DNA of 64,000 nt from Marixanthomonas sp. SCSIO 43207 (GTDB lineage: Bacteria; Bacteroidota; Bacteroidia; Flavobacteriales; Flavobacteriaceae), in the NCBI RefSeq assembly GCF_019904255.1, contig NZ_CP063203.1, forward strand, positions 2,674,501-2,738,500, read 5' to 3'. Under the pieces are notes generated by a model that was not told the DNA's origin, searched no databases, and worked only from the letters and a program-made list of their open reading frames with translations. Shown one piece after another: positions 1 to 8,050 of the stretch. Position numbers and translations under genes: made by a program. How positions within the stretch are numbered: position 1 is the first letter of the stretch; each line of letters opens with the position of its first letter.

Positions 1-325
1 CCTATTTTTTTAAGTGTTAATTCCCCAGAAAAGTTAAAGGCATTTTCAATCAAGTTTAACTAATTTGAAAATTTAAAATAAAAAAGATGGCAAATATATG
101 TGGCTACCTCTGCCAACCGCACAAGGCTATAAAGGTCAAGCCCTACGGGTTTTGAATAAAACTTTTTTCAATACCTTTTTTTTTGATTTAGTCATTCAAT
201 AAAAAAACTTTTATCCAAAAACCTTGACAGCCTTACCCACGCCACAACAACTATGGCTATCTTTTTTCTTTTCAAAAAAAAATAATGGCGCGAAGCGTAG
301 CGAAGCAATTTTAAATTGGATAGCT
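1..325. other. AT-rich leader region without a supported gene
   Basis: No open frame reaches in convincingly from the left edge. The stretch is AT-rich with a short GC-richer block at about 100-150. At 290-306 the heptamer GCGAAGC occurs twice, separated by GTA, just before the first gene's preferred start. No promoter of the TAnnTTTG type or RNA gene could be assigned with confidence. Confidence 0.4.
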
Positions 326-766
326 ATGTCAACTTTTGAACTAAAAACACATCAAGTCGGAAAGACTTACTCGAACCCTCATTTTTTCATTTTAAACAAA
401 GGTCTAAACAGCGGAAAACCACTCTTAAAATCCTGTGCTAACTGTTTCGTTGTCACTACTACAACAGAAGAGGTAAAACACACACTTTTTCACTTATCTA
501 TGATGTTGCAAATAGGCGGGTTTTATGCTTACTATTTAAAAGGAAGTGTTATTCCATTTATTTCAAGAGATGATTGCAGAAATACTCTAAAAAATAGTTT
601 TATATCATTAATAAATAACGAATTTCAATTGCAAAAGCATATTAATATAGTGTCAGCGATTAGTAAAAAAGAAGACGAACTTCAAAAAGTCATTTCAAAA
701 ATGGCAGATTTGAAAGTATCATACATTCAAAGTTTATTTTCTAAAATGCAAAAAGAAGCAATCTAA
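326..766 (+). CDS. hypothetical protein, DUF6943-like
   Basis: Soluble protein of about 146 residues with no signal peptide. The frame is open from an ATG at 224, but residues 1-34 of that version are low-complexity and cross a repeat-rich GC block (290-306), so the ATG at 326 (MSTFELKTHQ) is preferred. The protein has two central cysteines in SCANCF, a hydrophobic stretch near GGFYAYYL, and a predicted helical C-terminus (KKEDELQKVISKMADL). It resembles the Bacteroidetes family DUF6943 from memory; the function of that family is unknown. It stands alone upstream of a DUF6266 gene, and members of both families are often seen in accessory regions. Confidence 0.55.
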   Translation: MSTFELKTHQVGKTYSNPHFFILNKGLNSGKPLLKSCANCFVVTTTTEEVKHTLFHLSMMLQIGGFYAYYLKGSVIPFISRDDCRNTLKNSFISLINNEFQLQKHINIVSAISKKEDELQKVISKMADLKVSYIQSLFSKMQKEAI

Positions 767-891
767 AGCAACAAAATCCATATCTAACGAATAGCATAAA
801 ACTTGCCATATATTCAGTCGGAAGGTACAACTTCGTGTTAAGTCCGTACCAAGTCCGAAGAAAAATAAGTTTCATTTAAATTATTTATGTT

Positions 892-1533
892 ATGGGTAAA
901 ATTTCCCAAGGTATTTTAGGAGGGCTTTCAGGTAAGGTTGGAAACGTTATCGGTGGAAGCTGGAAAGGAATTGATTACATTAGAATTAAACCCTCAAGTG
1001 TAGCCAATCCAAGAACTGTTGGTCAAGTAAACCAAAGAACAAAGTTTACTGCCACTTTAGAATTTTTACAGGCTGTAAAGCCTTTTATTAAGTTAGGGTA
1101 TAAAGGATTAGCAGTTAAGAAAACAGAATTTAATGCTGCAATGTCGTATGTGTTGAATAATGCGATTACAGGTACTGAACCTAACTTTGTTGTTGACTAT
1201 CCGAACGCTTTAGTAAGTCGAGGAGGTTTATCTGGTGCGTTAAACCCAACGACTGATTTAGCAACTGCTGGAGAAGTAACTTTTGGGTGGGATGATAACT
1301 CTGCCGAAGGTAACGCAAATGCAACTGATAAAGCGATGTTGTTGGTTTACAACCCCTCAAAAAAGGAATCTATTTCTTTACTTGATGGAGCCGACAGAAC
1401 TGTTGGTTCTCAAATTGTTCCAATCCCAACAACTTATGCAGGAGATACAGTAGAGCTATTTATGGCGTTTATTACTGCTGATGGTAGTCAAGTATCAAAC
1501 AGTATTTATTTAGGCTCTGGTACAGCTAATTAA
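892..1533 (+). CDS. DUF6266 family protein
   Basis: Protein of 213 residues with the typical DUF6266 opening: a glycine-rich start (MGKISQGILGGLSGKVGNV), then GSWKGIDYIR and the NPRTVGQVNQR block that marks the family. No signal peptide or membrane helix is seen. The C-terminal half (from about residue 100) is predicted to be beta-rich and reads like a beta-sandwich (MLLVYNPSKKES, VELFMAFITADG). The family is confined to Bacteroidetes and has no established function. The gene is followed by a strong rho-independent terminator at 1554-1581, so it is probably monocistronic. Assignment to the family is confident; any role is unknown. Confidence 0.8.
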   Translation: MGKISQGILGGLSGKVGNVIGGSWKGIDYIRIKPSSVANPRTVGQVNQRTKFTATLEFLQAVKPFIKLGYKGLAVKKTEFNAAMSYVLNNAITGTEPNFVVDYPNALVSRGGLSGALNPTTDLATAGEVTFGWDDNSAEGNANATDKAMLLVYNPSKKESISLLDGADRTVGSQIVPIPTTYAGDTVELFMAFITADGSQVSNSIYLGSGTAN

Positions 1534-1553
1534 TGCTTGGTGTTTTTATTTGG

Positions 1554-1581
1554 AAACCGCTCTAATCGAGCGGTTTTTTTT
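1554..1581 (+). terminator. rho-independent terminator after DUF6266 gene
   Basis: AAACCGCTC pairs with GAGCGGTTT across a five-base loop and runs into a tract of eight T. It ends the 892-1533 transcript. Confidence 0.85.
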
Positions 1582-1906
1582 GTGCTATATTAGTAGCTCA
1601 ATTTATTGATGTTTACTCTTTATTTATTCTTTTTATGTATTTTTTGCACCCTATTTGTTGCCCAAATGCCTTAACGTCAATAGACATAAGGATAGTTAAA
1701 TATTGTATTGGGAAGTAGGTTATAAAACCTTAGGTGTTAAAGAAGAGCTTACTAGTTTGTATTGCTATTCTAAAATCTTCATTTGAATAAAATTTTAGTA
1801 ATTTTAAAAGAATTAAGATAATATATGTCTTTTTAAAAAATCGTATTTATTAGGTACACATCTTCCGATTTTTTAATTTAAATAAGTTTTATAAGCCCTT
1901 TATTTT
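1582..1906. other. intergenic region, nothing recognised
   Basis: About 325 bases of AT-rich sequence between the DUF6266 terminator and the porin gene. I see no ORF, hairpin or clear TAnnTTTG box that I would defend; the porin promoter must lie in its right half. Confidence 0.4.
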
Positions 1907-3058
1907 ATGAAGTTATTTTTAATGTGTTTGCTAATATTTGTTCCGCTTTGGGGCTTTTCTCAAGTAAAAGACAGTTTGGCTAACCCTATAATTTCAATAG
2001 AAAATAGTAGGCTTTTAAATAACATAGATATTACCTTCGATATGCGGACAGAGCTACAAGCATACACCTATAGAGGCGGAGATCAATATTATAATGGGGT
2101 ACAATTTGAAAATGGTTTTACAGCACTAGGGTTTTCTGCAAAGCTTCATGAGCAAGTAAGTTTTTATTTCAGAAATCGATTTAACAGAGGTAGTGATATT
2201 CAAAGCCTTGATCAATTGGGTAGTAACATTGAATTGGCGTACGTAGATATTAAAGCTACTCCAAAACTTAATGTTTTGGTAGGAAAAACATACGCATTTT
2301 ATGGAGGTTATGAATATGAGTTTAGTGCACTAGATGTTTTGGAATATAACGACATTCAAAGCAATGCTCTAGCATACGTTACCGGAGCCGGAATAACGTA
2401 TCAATCTAGTCAAGATCACAAATTTGGTTTTCAGGTTTTGAATTCACGCACTATGCTTTATGAAGATATTTACGGTGATGACGTGGCAGCAAACATTGAA
2501 GAACCTATATGGCCGGTAGCGGTTGTTGGTAACTGGCGCGGTAACTTTTTTGACGGTAAATTTCAAACTATTTATAGCTTGAGTTATTCCAATCAAGTTA
2601 AAAATAAAGGAACTTATTTTTTTACTTTAGGTAATAAGTATCAAAATGATAACCTCACAATAATGTATGATTTTAATTTTAGTTATGAAGAGGTTGACAC
2701 CAAAGGTATTATAACTAGTATTTTTAATACCGATACAGTGGCTCAAGATGCTTTATATATTGAAAACTGGGTAAGAGCAGAATATCGCATTAATTCAAAA
2801 TTTAAAGGATTGGTTAGCCTTATGACTAGTAGTGCTTATGGTGAAGTTGAAAATGATCGTAACCGTTTGAGAACAAGTTACAGTGTTGTTCCCACCCTAT
2901 ATTACACTCCAATTAAAGACTTTGATATACGATTTTTCTTGGCCTTTATTGGTAGATATTATACATATTCAAACTATGCTATCGAAGAATTTAATGCAGC
3001 AGATTATAATAGAAACGAACTGAGAATAGGTATTATAGCTCCTCTTCTGTTATTGTAA
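1907..3058 (+). CDS. outer-membrane porin-like beta-barrel protein (OprP/OprO-like)
   Basis: Protein of 383 residues with a signal peptide (MKLFLMCLLIFVPLWGFSQ, cleavage after SQ). The mature part is made of alternating aromatic/polar strands (YFRNRFNRG, ELAYVDIKATPKLNVLVGKTYAFYGGYEYE), typical of a 14-18 strand outer-membrane barrel. The early strand describing a 'NGVQFENGFTALGFSAKLHE'-type segment and the VLVGKTYAF loop resemble phosphate-selective porin O/P family proteins of Bacteroidetes. It stands alone, with a convergent gene downstream. The substrate cannot be read from the sequence. Confidence 0.7.
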   Translation: MKLFLMCLLIFVPLWGFSQVKDSLANPIISIENSRLLNNIDITFDMRTELQAYTYRGGDQYYNGVQFENGFTALGFSAKLHEQVSFYFRNRFNRGSDIQSLDQLGSNIELAYVDIKATPKLNVLVGKTYAFYGGYEYEFSALDVLEYNDIQSNALAYVTGAGITYQSSQDHKFGFQVLNSRTMLYEDIYGDDVAANIEEPIWPVAVVGNWRGNFFDGKFQTIYSLSYSNQVKNKGTYFFTLGNKYQNDNLTIMYDFNFSYEEVDTKGIITSIFNTDTVAQDALYIENWVRAEYRINSKFKGLVSLMTSSAYGEVENDRNRLRTSYSVVPTLYYTPIKDFDIRFFLAFIGRYYTYSNYAIEEFNAADYNRNELRIGIIAPLLLL

Positions 3059-3243
3059 AATTACTTTTATTTCAGAATAATAAGCAGATAAACTACCACT
3101 AGAGTTTGATCATTAAAAGTAAATCAAGATTTGACAGAAAAAATAAATAAGGTTGATATTCAGATTCAGAAAACACCTATGAATCATTAATCAAGTTTTA
3201 ATTTCGATTGAAAAAAATATAGAGAAGCTCAGTAAGTAAATAT

Positions 3244-3963
3244 CTATAGTTTTGAAATTCCGATATTATAAAACTTAGCATTGATAGTTCCGGAACCGTC
3301 TAGTGTATATTTAATTTCTACAATATCGTTTGCTTGTAATAACAGCACCGAGTTACCGCTGGTGCCCCAGTAATCATTACGATCTAATGAAACATTCCCA
3401 CTAGTGAGATATGATTTTAATGCACCGTTTACAAAAACCAAAAGTTTATACTTTTTTGCACCCGTTGGAAGGTTTGTAGTTGACATACCTGCAGTCACCA
3501 AATAAAGCCCGTCTTGAAGAATTTTTACAGTACTATTTCTAGTTGACGATTGATCGCTTTCTACTAAATAATACTCTTCGGCATTATGTAAAATATGTGT
3601 AGCATTAAGAGGTAGCGGAATAGGCGGTTCTTCTTGAAGGGTAAGGCTTCCGCCATTTTTATTTAAAATAATAGATGGTGTATTATTAAATTGCTTATAC
3701 TTGGTCCATACTCCATTAATACGAATGTATAAACTAGCATCAGTTGTGTTAAAAACAATAGAACCATTGAGCGGTTGGTCAATAGCTTGCATTTGAGCTT
3801 CTGTCATTCTTGGTAATGCGACTGTACCGGTTGTACTTTCTACTTGAAGTGCACTTCCATCATCAAGGTTGGTCGTATTAATCCCTACTCCTTTTTGTGC
3901 ATAAACAACTGAAGATAAAACTATAAGAAACACACCTATTACTCGGTTAAGAAACAATTTCAT
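3244..3963 (-). CDS. secreted protein, paralogue of the next gene
   Basis: Protein of 239 residues with a clear signal peptide (ending VVYAQ). After cleavage it has the Bacteroidetes surface motif GVGINTT...ALQVESTTG...PRMTEAQMQAI...GSIVFNTTDASLYIRINGVW (about residues 25-90), seen in many secreted or fibre-like proteins. The C-terminal 120 residues look like a C1q/TNF-type beta-sandwich (HNAEEYYLV, GLYLVTAGMS, VLLLQANDIVEIKY). It starts only 6 bases after the stop of the paralogue at 3970-4710, so the two form an operon that arose by tandem duplication. No T9SS sorting domain is visible. The function is unknown. Confidence 0.65.
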   Translation of the reverse strand: MKLFLNRVIGVFLIVLSSVVYAQKGVGINTTNLDDGSALQVESTTGTVALPRMTEAQMQAIDQPLNGSIVFNTTDASLYIRINGVWTKYKQFNNTPSIILNKNGGSLTLQEEPPIPLPLNATHILHNAEEYYLVESDQSSTRNSTVKILQDGLYLVTAGMSTTNLPTGAKKYKLLVFVNGALKSYLTSGNVSLDRNDYWGTSGNSVLLLQANDIVEIKYTLDGSGTINAKFYNIGISKL

Positions 3964-3969
3964 ACGTAC

Positions 3970-4710
3970 CTATATTTTAATAATTCCTATCTTGAAAAAA
4001 CGTGCGTCAAGTGGTGTTCCTCCGTTATTAAGAACATAACGAAGAATTATTTTATCATTTGCCTTAAAAGGAAGTGTCATTACTCCGCTTGTACCAAACT
4101 CTTCATCAGATTCCATAACCACATTACCTCTTACAAGATAGCCTATAAGGTTTGCTGTACTATTTTTGTAAACACCAATAATATATTTGTGACCTCCTAT
4201 GGGTAAACTATTTACTGAAAAACCTGCGGTAATCATATAATTACCATCCTTTTTTACTTGTACAGTACCATTTGCAGTGACAGTAAAAAAATTCTCTTCA
4301 TTTGAAGCAACCTCGTCAACATTTAAAGGAAAGTTATAGTATTGGTTTAAATTGGTTTGAACCAAATTATTATCGTCATCTTCTCCCCAATCTTTTGATA
4401 AAACTATTGAAGGTAAATCCGGTCTTGTGATATTATTCCAAGTACCAGATGAGTATAAATATAATGCTGAGAAAGTAGTATTATAAACAATAGAACCCTC
4501 CAACGGTGTGGGTATTGCATTCATTTGTGCATTAGTCATTCGAGGTGGTACAAAACCACCTGTAGTACTATCTATTTGCAGTGCGCTACTTGGCTCGGGA
4601 TTGGTTGTGCCTATACCTACTTGTGCGAGTACTGGCGACGTACTTATTAAAAGTAAAAGAGCAATTTTATAGACTCCCAAAAGGGTGAGTCTTATTTTGG
4701 TATTTTTCAT
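3970..4710 (-). CDS. secreted protein, first of a tandem paralogous pair
   Basis: Protein of 246 residues with a signal peptide (ending SPVLAQ), followed by VGIGTTNPEPSSALQIDSTT and PPRMTNAQMNAIPTPLEGS, aligning throughout with the 3244-3963 product. The C-terminal half again resembles a C1q-like sandwich (NYMITAGFSV, MTLPFKANDKIILRYVL). It is the first gene of the pair; its promoter lies in the 4711-5083 gap. Role is unknown; adhesion or surface-layer functions are suggested only by the domain style. Confidence 0.65.
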   Translation of the reverse strand: MKNTKIRLTLLGVYKIALLLLISTSPVLAQVGIGTTNPEPSSALQIDSTTGGFVPPRMTNAQMNAIPTPLEGSIVYNTTFSALYLYSSGTWNNITRPDLPSIVLSKDWGEDDDNNLVQTNLNQYYNFPLNVDEVASNEENFFTVTANGTVQVKKDGNYMITAGFSVNSLPIGGHKYIIGVYKNSTANLIGYLVRGNVVMESDEEFGTSGVMTLPFKANDKIILRYVLNNGGTPLDARFFKIGIIKI

Positions 4711-5083
4711 CGGGGGCTAGATTTAAATACTTAAAAGGTTAGTAAGTTAACGGATAGCAAATTTATAAGAATTATTGAATTTACAAAGAAAATAAACATA
4801 TAATCCTTGTCTTTCAGCTTTTTATCGAAACTTTTTTTGAGAAAAGTAAGTTTTTTCTTATCAAATTATTGCCAATTAAATCAAGTTGAACTAGTCGAAG
4901 GAAATTGAAATAGTTTCTGCTCTTGAAATGACTAACTTCTCTACTTATGTAAATCTATTTTATAACGCTTGCTTCTTTTCAACCTTTCAACAAATCTATG
5001 ATTAAATAAAACAAAATTTTAAAACATATTTATGTAACTTGTTACGTTTATTTTATATATTTGTGTAACCAATTACATAAATT
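4711..5083. promoter_or_regulatory. divergent intergenic region with MarR promoter and twin operators
   Basis: The 373-base gap separates divergent genes. Close to the MarR gene there is a -7 box TATATTTG at 5056-5063. Two dyads flank it: GTAAC-tt-GTTAC at 5034-5045 and GTAAC-ca-ATTAC at 5065-5076. Such spaced inverted repeats fit MarR dimers and suggest autorepression. The rest holds nothing I can name. Confidence 0.6.
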
Positions 5084-5563
5084 ATGGATGATTACTTAGT
5101 TAAAATGGATATTTCTGGATTAACAGGAAGGCTAAAAAGGCTTAATGACCTCTTTGTTTATCAAACAAAAGAGTTTTATCAAGAATTTGATATAGACATT
5201 GAACCAAATTGGCACATGATTTTTTTGATGCTTGAAGAGAACGAAAACTTAACCGTTACCGAAATGGCCGAAGCAACAAAATTATCGCATCCAGCAATTA
5301 TAAAACTAACCAACAAGATGAAAAAAAGAGGGTACTTAGAATCATTTCAAGACCCAAATGACCTTAGAAAACAACAATTAAAATTATCTAAAAAAGCAAA
5401 AAACAAGATGGATCAACTTAAAAAGTATTGGGAAGCTGGAGAAAAATCATTGAATGATTTGGTCAATAATAGAAAAGAACTTTTAAAAGAAATGGAGCTC
5501 CTAGAAAACAATCTTATCGAAAAAAGCTTCAAAGAAAGAATGGTTGAATATTTACATACATAA
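5084..5563 (+). CDS. MarR family transcriptional regulator
   Basis: Protein of 159 residues with the MarR winged helix-turn-helix fold. The recognition region LTVTEMAEATKLSHPAIIKLTNKMKKRGYLE lies at about residues 64-95 (shown in parts: TVTEMAEATKLSHPAI, then TNKMKKRGYL), followed by the wing SFQDPNDLRKQQLKLSKKA and a helical dimerisation tail. MarR proteins are dimeric, usually autoregulated repressors that sense small aromatic or oxidising compounds. Two GTAAC-type dyads flank its own -7 box at 5034-5076, supporting autoregulation. The next gene, a small membrane protein, starts 3 bases after the stop and is probably co-transcribed. The effector is unknown. Confidence 0.85.
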   Translation: MDDYLVKMDISGLTGRLKRLNDLFVYQTKEFYQEFDIDIEPNWHMIFLMLEENENLTVTEMAEATKLSHPAIIKLTNKMKKRGYLESFQDPNDLRKQQLKLSKKAKNKMDQLKKYWEAGEKSLNDLVNNRKELLKEMELLENNLIEKSFKERMVEYLHT

Positions 5564-5566
5564 CTT

Positions 5567-5821
5567 ATGAAACTACTAATTGATATATTTGGCTGGGTAG
5601 GTTCTATATTAGTTGTTTTAGCCTATGCCCTATCTTTATCAAAAAAGCAGAAGTACACTCACTATGGAAAGTACCTTAATCTTTTCGGCGGCTTTCTTAT
5701 AGCCATTAACTGTTATTACTATAATGCATATCCTTCTTTTGTTACCAATGTTCTTTGGTGCACCATTGCTACGCTCACAATTTTCAGAACTAAGAGAAGC
5801 ACTCAACAATCTAGTTGTTAA
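5567..5821 (+). CDS. small membrane protein, CBU_0592-like family
   Basis: Protein of 84 residues with two to three hydrophobic helices: IDIFGWVGSILVVLAYALS (about 4-23), YLNLFGGFLIAINCYYY (about 37-53) and FVTNVLWCTIATLTIF (about 58-73). The pattern GWxGSxxVxxAYxL followed by a conserved NxxG helix resembles the family often named CBU_0592, whose function is not known. It follows the MarR gene by 3 bases and is likely part of its regulon. A long hairpin ends the convergent arrangement downstream. Confidence 0.7.
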   Translation: MKLLIDIFGWVGSILVVLAYALSLSKKQKYTHYGKYLNLFGGFLIAINCYYYNAYPSFVTNVLWCTIATLTIFRTKRSTQQSSC

Positions 5822-5918
5822 AAATCATTATTCTCACCATTAAAGGATATGTAGTTTAATTAATCAGAGATTTTATAACACTCTTTAAATTCAAATTTGA
5901 AATAACAATTTTAGGGTA

Positions 5919-5970
5919 AACCAGCTTAAGCATTTATTTATGGGGTATTAAATAAATGCTTAAGCTGGTT
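5919..5970. terminator. long bidirectional hairpin between convergent genes
   Basis: A perfect 22-bp inverted repeat with an 8-base loop: the arm starting AACCAGCTTAAGC at 5919 is repeated inverted at 5949-5970. It lies between the ends of convergent genes (5821 and 5977). It lacks a long T tract, so it may act as a bidirectional stop or as an mRNA 3' stabiliser. Confidence 0.6.
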
Positions 5971-5976
5971 ATTAAG

Positions 5977-6567
5977 TTAGCTTAAAACACTTTTCAAAAA
6001 GGTGTCATAATTTTTTAACTCCAAAGGTACATCTGCATTTTTCTCCATATCATGAAAATGATACGTGGCCAAGAGTTCCATTCCTGTAAACTTGTTCATT
6101 TTATGAAAACCAAACATAGCACCTTCATCTACACTTGTTTGATCAAAAAATTCACCTTCCATAGTAAAAGCAGCTTTGGGAGCATTCCAGCTAGTAGTAA
6201 GAATGTATTTTTTTCCGTGCATGAGTCCGCCGGTTCCATAATTGATATTTGGGTTGCTTCTGCTTCTGCCATCACTTCTGTAAATTCCATTTTGATGACC
6301 TTCTGTAAATACAACATCTAGATATTCTTTAAATCCGAAAGGAATTTGAAACCACCATACAGGCGTATGATAAATTATAATATCTGCCCACTTAAATTTT
6401 TCAACTTCTTCTTTTGCCTCATAAGGGTCGCCTACAAAAGTAGATTTTACCTTATAGTTGTCTAAAGACTCCAAATAATCAATGGTTGTATGGTAAAGGG
6501 TTTTATTAAATTTTCCACCAGAATGTGCAAAAGGATGACTTCCGTTTATAATAAAAATGTTTTTCAT
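5977..6567 (-). CDS. mdaB: NAD(P)H-dependent quinone oxidoreductase, MdaB type
   Basis: Flavodoxin-fold FAD/FMN enzyme of 196 residues from the preferred start at 6567 (MKNIFIINGSHPFAHSGGK); the open frame extends to 6630 but the extra 21 residues are AT-rich leader. Visible family features are the opening strand with its flavin-phosphate loop, ADIIIYHTPVWWFQIP at about 75-90, the KEYLDVVFTEG segment and the YGTGGLMHGKKYILTTSWNAP segment. MdaB enzymes reduce quinones by two electrons and protect against electrophiles. The gene is divergent from the LysR regulator at 6661, which probably controls it. A second MdaB is present at 11399-11992. Confidence 0.85.
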   Translation of the reverse strand: MKNIFIINGSHPFAHSGGKFNKTLYHTTIDYLESLDNYKVKSTFVGDPYEAKEEVEKFKWADIIIYHTPVWWFQIPFGFKEYLDVVFTEGHQNGIYRSDGRSRSNPNINYGTGGLMHGKKYILTTSWNAPKAAFTMEGEFFDQTSVDEGAMFGFHKMNKFTGMELLATYHFHDMEKNADVPLELKNYDTFLKSVLS

Positions 6568-6613
6568 CACTGCTGTTTTATATTTTTCAGCAAATTTAAA
6601 AGGCTTTTTACTA

Positions 6614-6646
6614 TTGTAAAAATAATACAAATCATATCTTTGTATT
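6614..6646 (+). promoter_or_regulatory. LysR gene promoter with 8-bp dyad
   Basis: A TTG at 6614-6616 is 18 bases before a -7 box TATCTTTG (6635-6642). A perfect inverted repeat AATACAAA-N7-TTTGTATT (6624-6646) overlaps the box and lies between the divergent mdaB and lysR-type genes. It is a plausible LysR operator. Confidence 0.6.
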
Positions 6647-6660
6647 AAAATAATAATAGT

Positions 6661-7569
6661 ATGGTAAACTTAGAATGGTACAGAACCTTTAAAGAAGTAT
6701 ATGAAAACGGCACTCTTACAAAAGCTGCCGTAGCTTTATACTCTTCTCAGCCCGGTGTGAGTGTGCATCTTAACGCTCTAGAGGCTTATGTGGGAAAAAA
6801 GTTATTTGAACGTACATCGAGAAAAATGATTCCTACCGAGGACGGAAAGTTTTTATACGAATATATTATCAACGCCATCACAAAGCTAGAAGTTGCAGAA
6901 CAACACTTTAAGAAAACAACTCAAGAAAAAAATCCTTCTCTTAATGTGGGTATGTGTTCAGAAATGTTTCAATTAATTATTGAACCTGAAATTCCGAAGC
7001 TTAATTTTGATTTGGTAGCGCGTTTTGGTGCGCATACAGATTTAATTAAAGATTTAAATAACGGTATTTTAGACCTTGTAATCACTCCCAAAAAAAAGTC
7101 TGAAAAAAAATCACTCGTAGAATATGTTCCTTTTTCTAAAGAACAAATCATTTTAGTTGCCGGAAATAAAACCGATACTACTCAACTAAAAAAACAAATA
7201 CAGAATGAAAAATGGAGCAGCTTAGAGAAGGAGTTACAAGAAAACATTTGGTATAGTGCATCCAATGAGATGGAACATTTTAGACGATTTTGGTATGAAA
7301 ATTTTAATAAAAAACCATCGTTTAAACCTAATTATATTTTGCCCAATCTCGCATCTATAATTCGCTGTCTAAGTAATGGTAAGGGACTTGCTGTAATCCC
7401 TGATTTTTTATGTGAGAAAGAAATTTTAAATAACGAAATACAACTCATCTGGAAAGGAAAACTCCCTACAGAAAACACACTATACTTTGCTTCAAGAACA
7501 GATTTAAAGCACAAGGAAGAGCTAGAATCTATTCAACGTATATTTAGGTCTAAAATGAAAAAATCTTAA
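6661..7569 (+). CDS. LysR family transcriptional regulator
   Basis: Protein of 302 residues. The N-terminal winged HTH is at residues 1-60 (WYRTFKEVYENGTLTKAAVALYSSQPGVSVHLNALE in parts, then VGKKLFERTSRKMIPTEDG). The co-inducer domain follows from about residue 90 (SLNVGMCSEMF) to the end. It is divergent from an MdaB-type quinone reductase, the classic LysR arrangement, with an inverted repeat in the shared promoter at 6624-6646. The likely job is redox or quinone-responsive control of mdaB. The effector is unknown. Confidence 0.88.
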   Translation: MVNLEWYRTFKEVYENGTLTKAAVALYSSQPGVSVHLNALEAYVGKKLFERTSRKMIPTEDGKFLYEYIINAITKLEVAEQHFKKTTQEKNPSLNVGMCSEMFQLIIEPEIPKLNFDLVARFGAHTDLIKDLNNGILDLVITPKKKSEKKSLVEYVPFSKEQIILVAGNKTDTTQLKKQIQNEKWSSLEKELQENIWYSASNEMEHFRRFWYENFNKKPSFKPNYILPNLASIIRCLSNGKGLAVIPDFLCEKEILNNEIQLIWKGKLPTENTLYFASRTDLKHKEELESIQRIFRSKMKKS

Positions 7570-7590
7570 ACAAATAAAAAAATAAATATA

Positions 7591-7950
7591 TCATTCATCT
7601 GAATGATTTTCTGAAACATAATCTCCCCAATCTGCTATAGACTTAACCAGCGGAATTAATGTTTTTCCGAAAGAAGTTAACGAGTATTCAACCTTTAAAG
7701 GAGGTTTAGATGTATATACCTTTCGATTAACCAAACCATCATCTTCAAGCGCTTTTAGCTGTAAACTTAGTGTGCGTTCAGTAACCATGGGCATTTCTTT
7801 TCGTAATTCATTATAACGAAGTTTTTTATCAATTAAATGATATAGAATTACCGTTTTCCACTTTCCTCCTATTATTCCCATTGTTAAACTAGTACAACAA
7901 GGGTATTCATTTCCTTTAAACTTCAACGTTTTATAAGCTTCTTTTTCCAT
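7591..7950 (-). CDS. HxlR family winged-helix regulator
   Basis: Protein of 119 residues with HxlR landmarks: CCTSLTMGIIGGKWKTVILYHL (a conserved cysteine pair and the GGKWK motif at about 18-40), RYNELRKEMPMVTERTLSLQLK (recognition helix), then the wing PPLKVEYSLTSFG and LIPLVKSIADWG. The N-terminal cysteine matches the thiol used by YodB/HypR-type HxlR proteins to sense diamide and quinones; here two adjacent cysteines are present. It is divergent from an NfsB nitroreductase operon, and repeats of TATACTAT lie between them, so it most probably represses that operon under non-stress conditions. Confidence 0.88.
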   Translation of the reverse strand: MEKEAYKTLKFKGNEYPCCTSLTMGIIGGKWKTVILYHLIDKKLRYNELRKEMPMVTERTLSLQLKALEDDGLVNRKVYTSKPPLKVEYSLTSFGKTLIPLVKSIADWGDYVSENHSDE

Positions 7951-7956
7951 AAAATC

Positions 7957-8030
7957 TATACTATCATGTTTGACCGTTATTGCAAAGATAGAATACTATA
8001 TTTAAGTTTGCAACTATAAAAAGTATAGTA
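7957..8030. promoter_or_regulatory. divergent promoters with HxlR-type operator repeats
   Basis: Leftward -7 box CAAAGATA on the plus strand at 7983-7990 (TATCTTTG when read on minus) serves the HxlR gene. Rightward -7 box TAAGTTTG at 8003-8010 has a TTG at 7980-7982, 20 bases upstream, and serves nfsB. TATACTAT-like elements occur at 7957-7964, 7993-8000 and 8023-8030; the last is part of the dyad ACTATA-N5-TATAGT at 8013-8029. Confidence 0.6.
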
Positions 8031-8050
8031 AAAACAAAAAAAATTGAAAA

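Noticed and set aside
6052-6321. Forward frame over the first MdaB gene
   Set aside because: It overlaps a convincing flavodoxin-fold gene on the opposite strand and has no family features.
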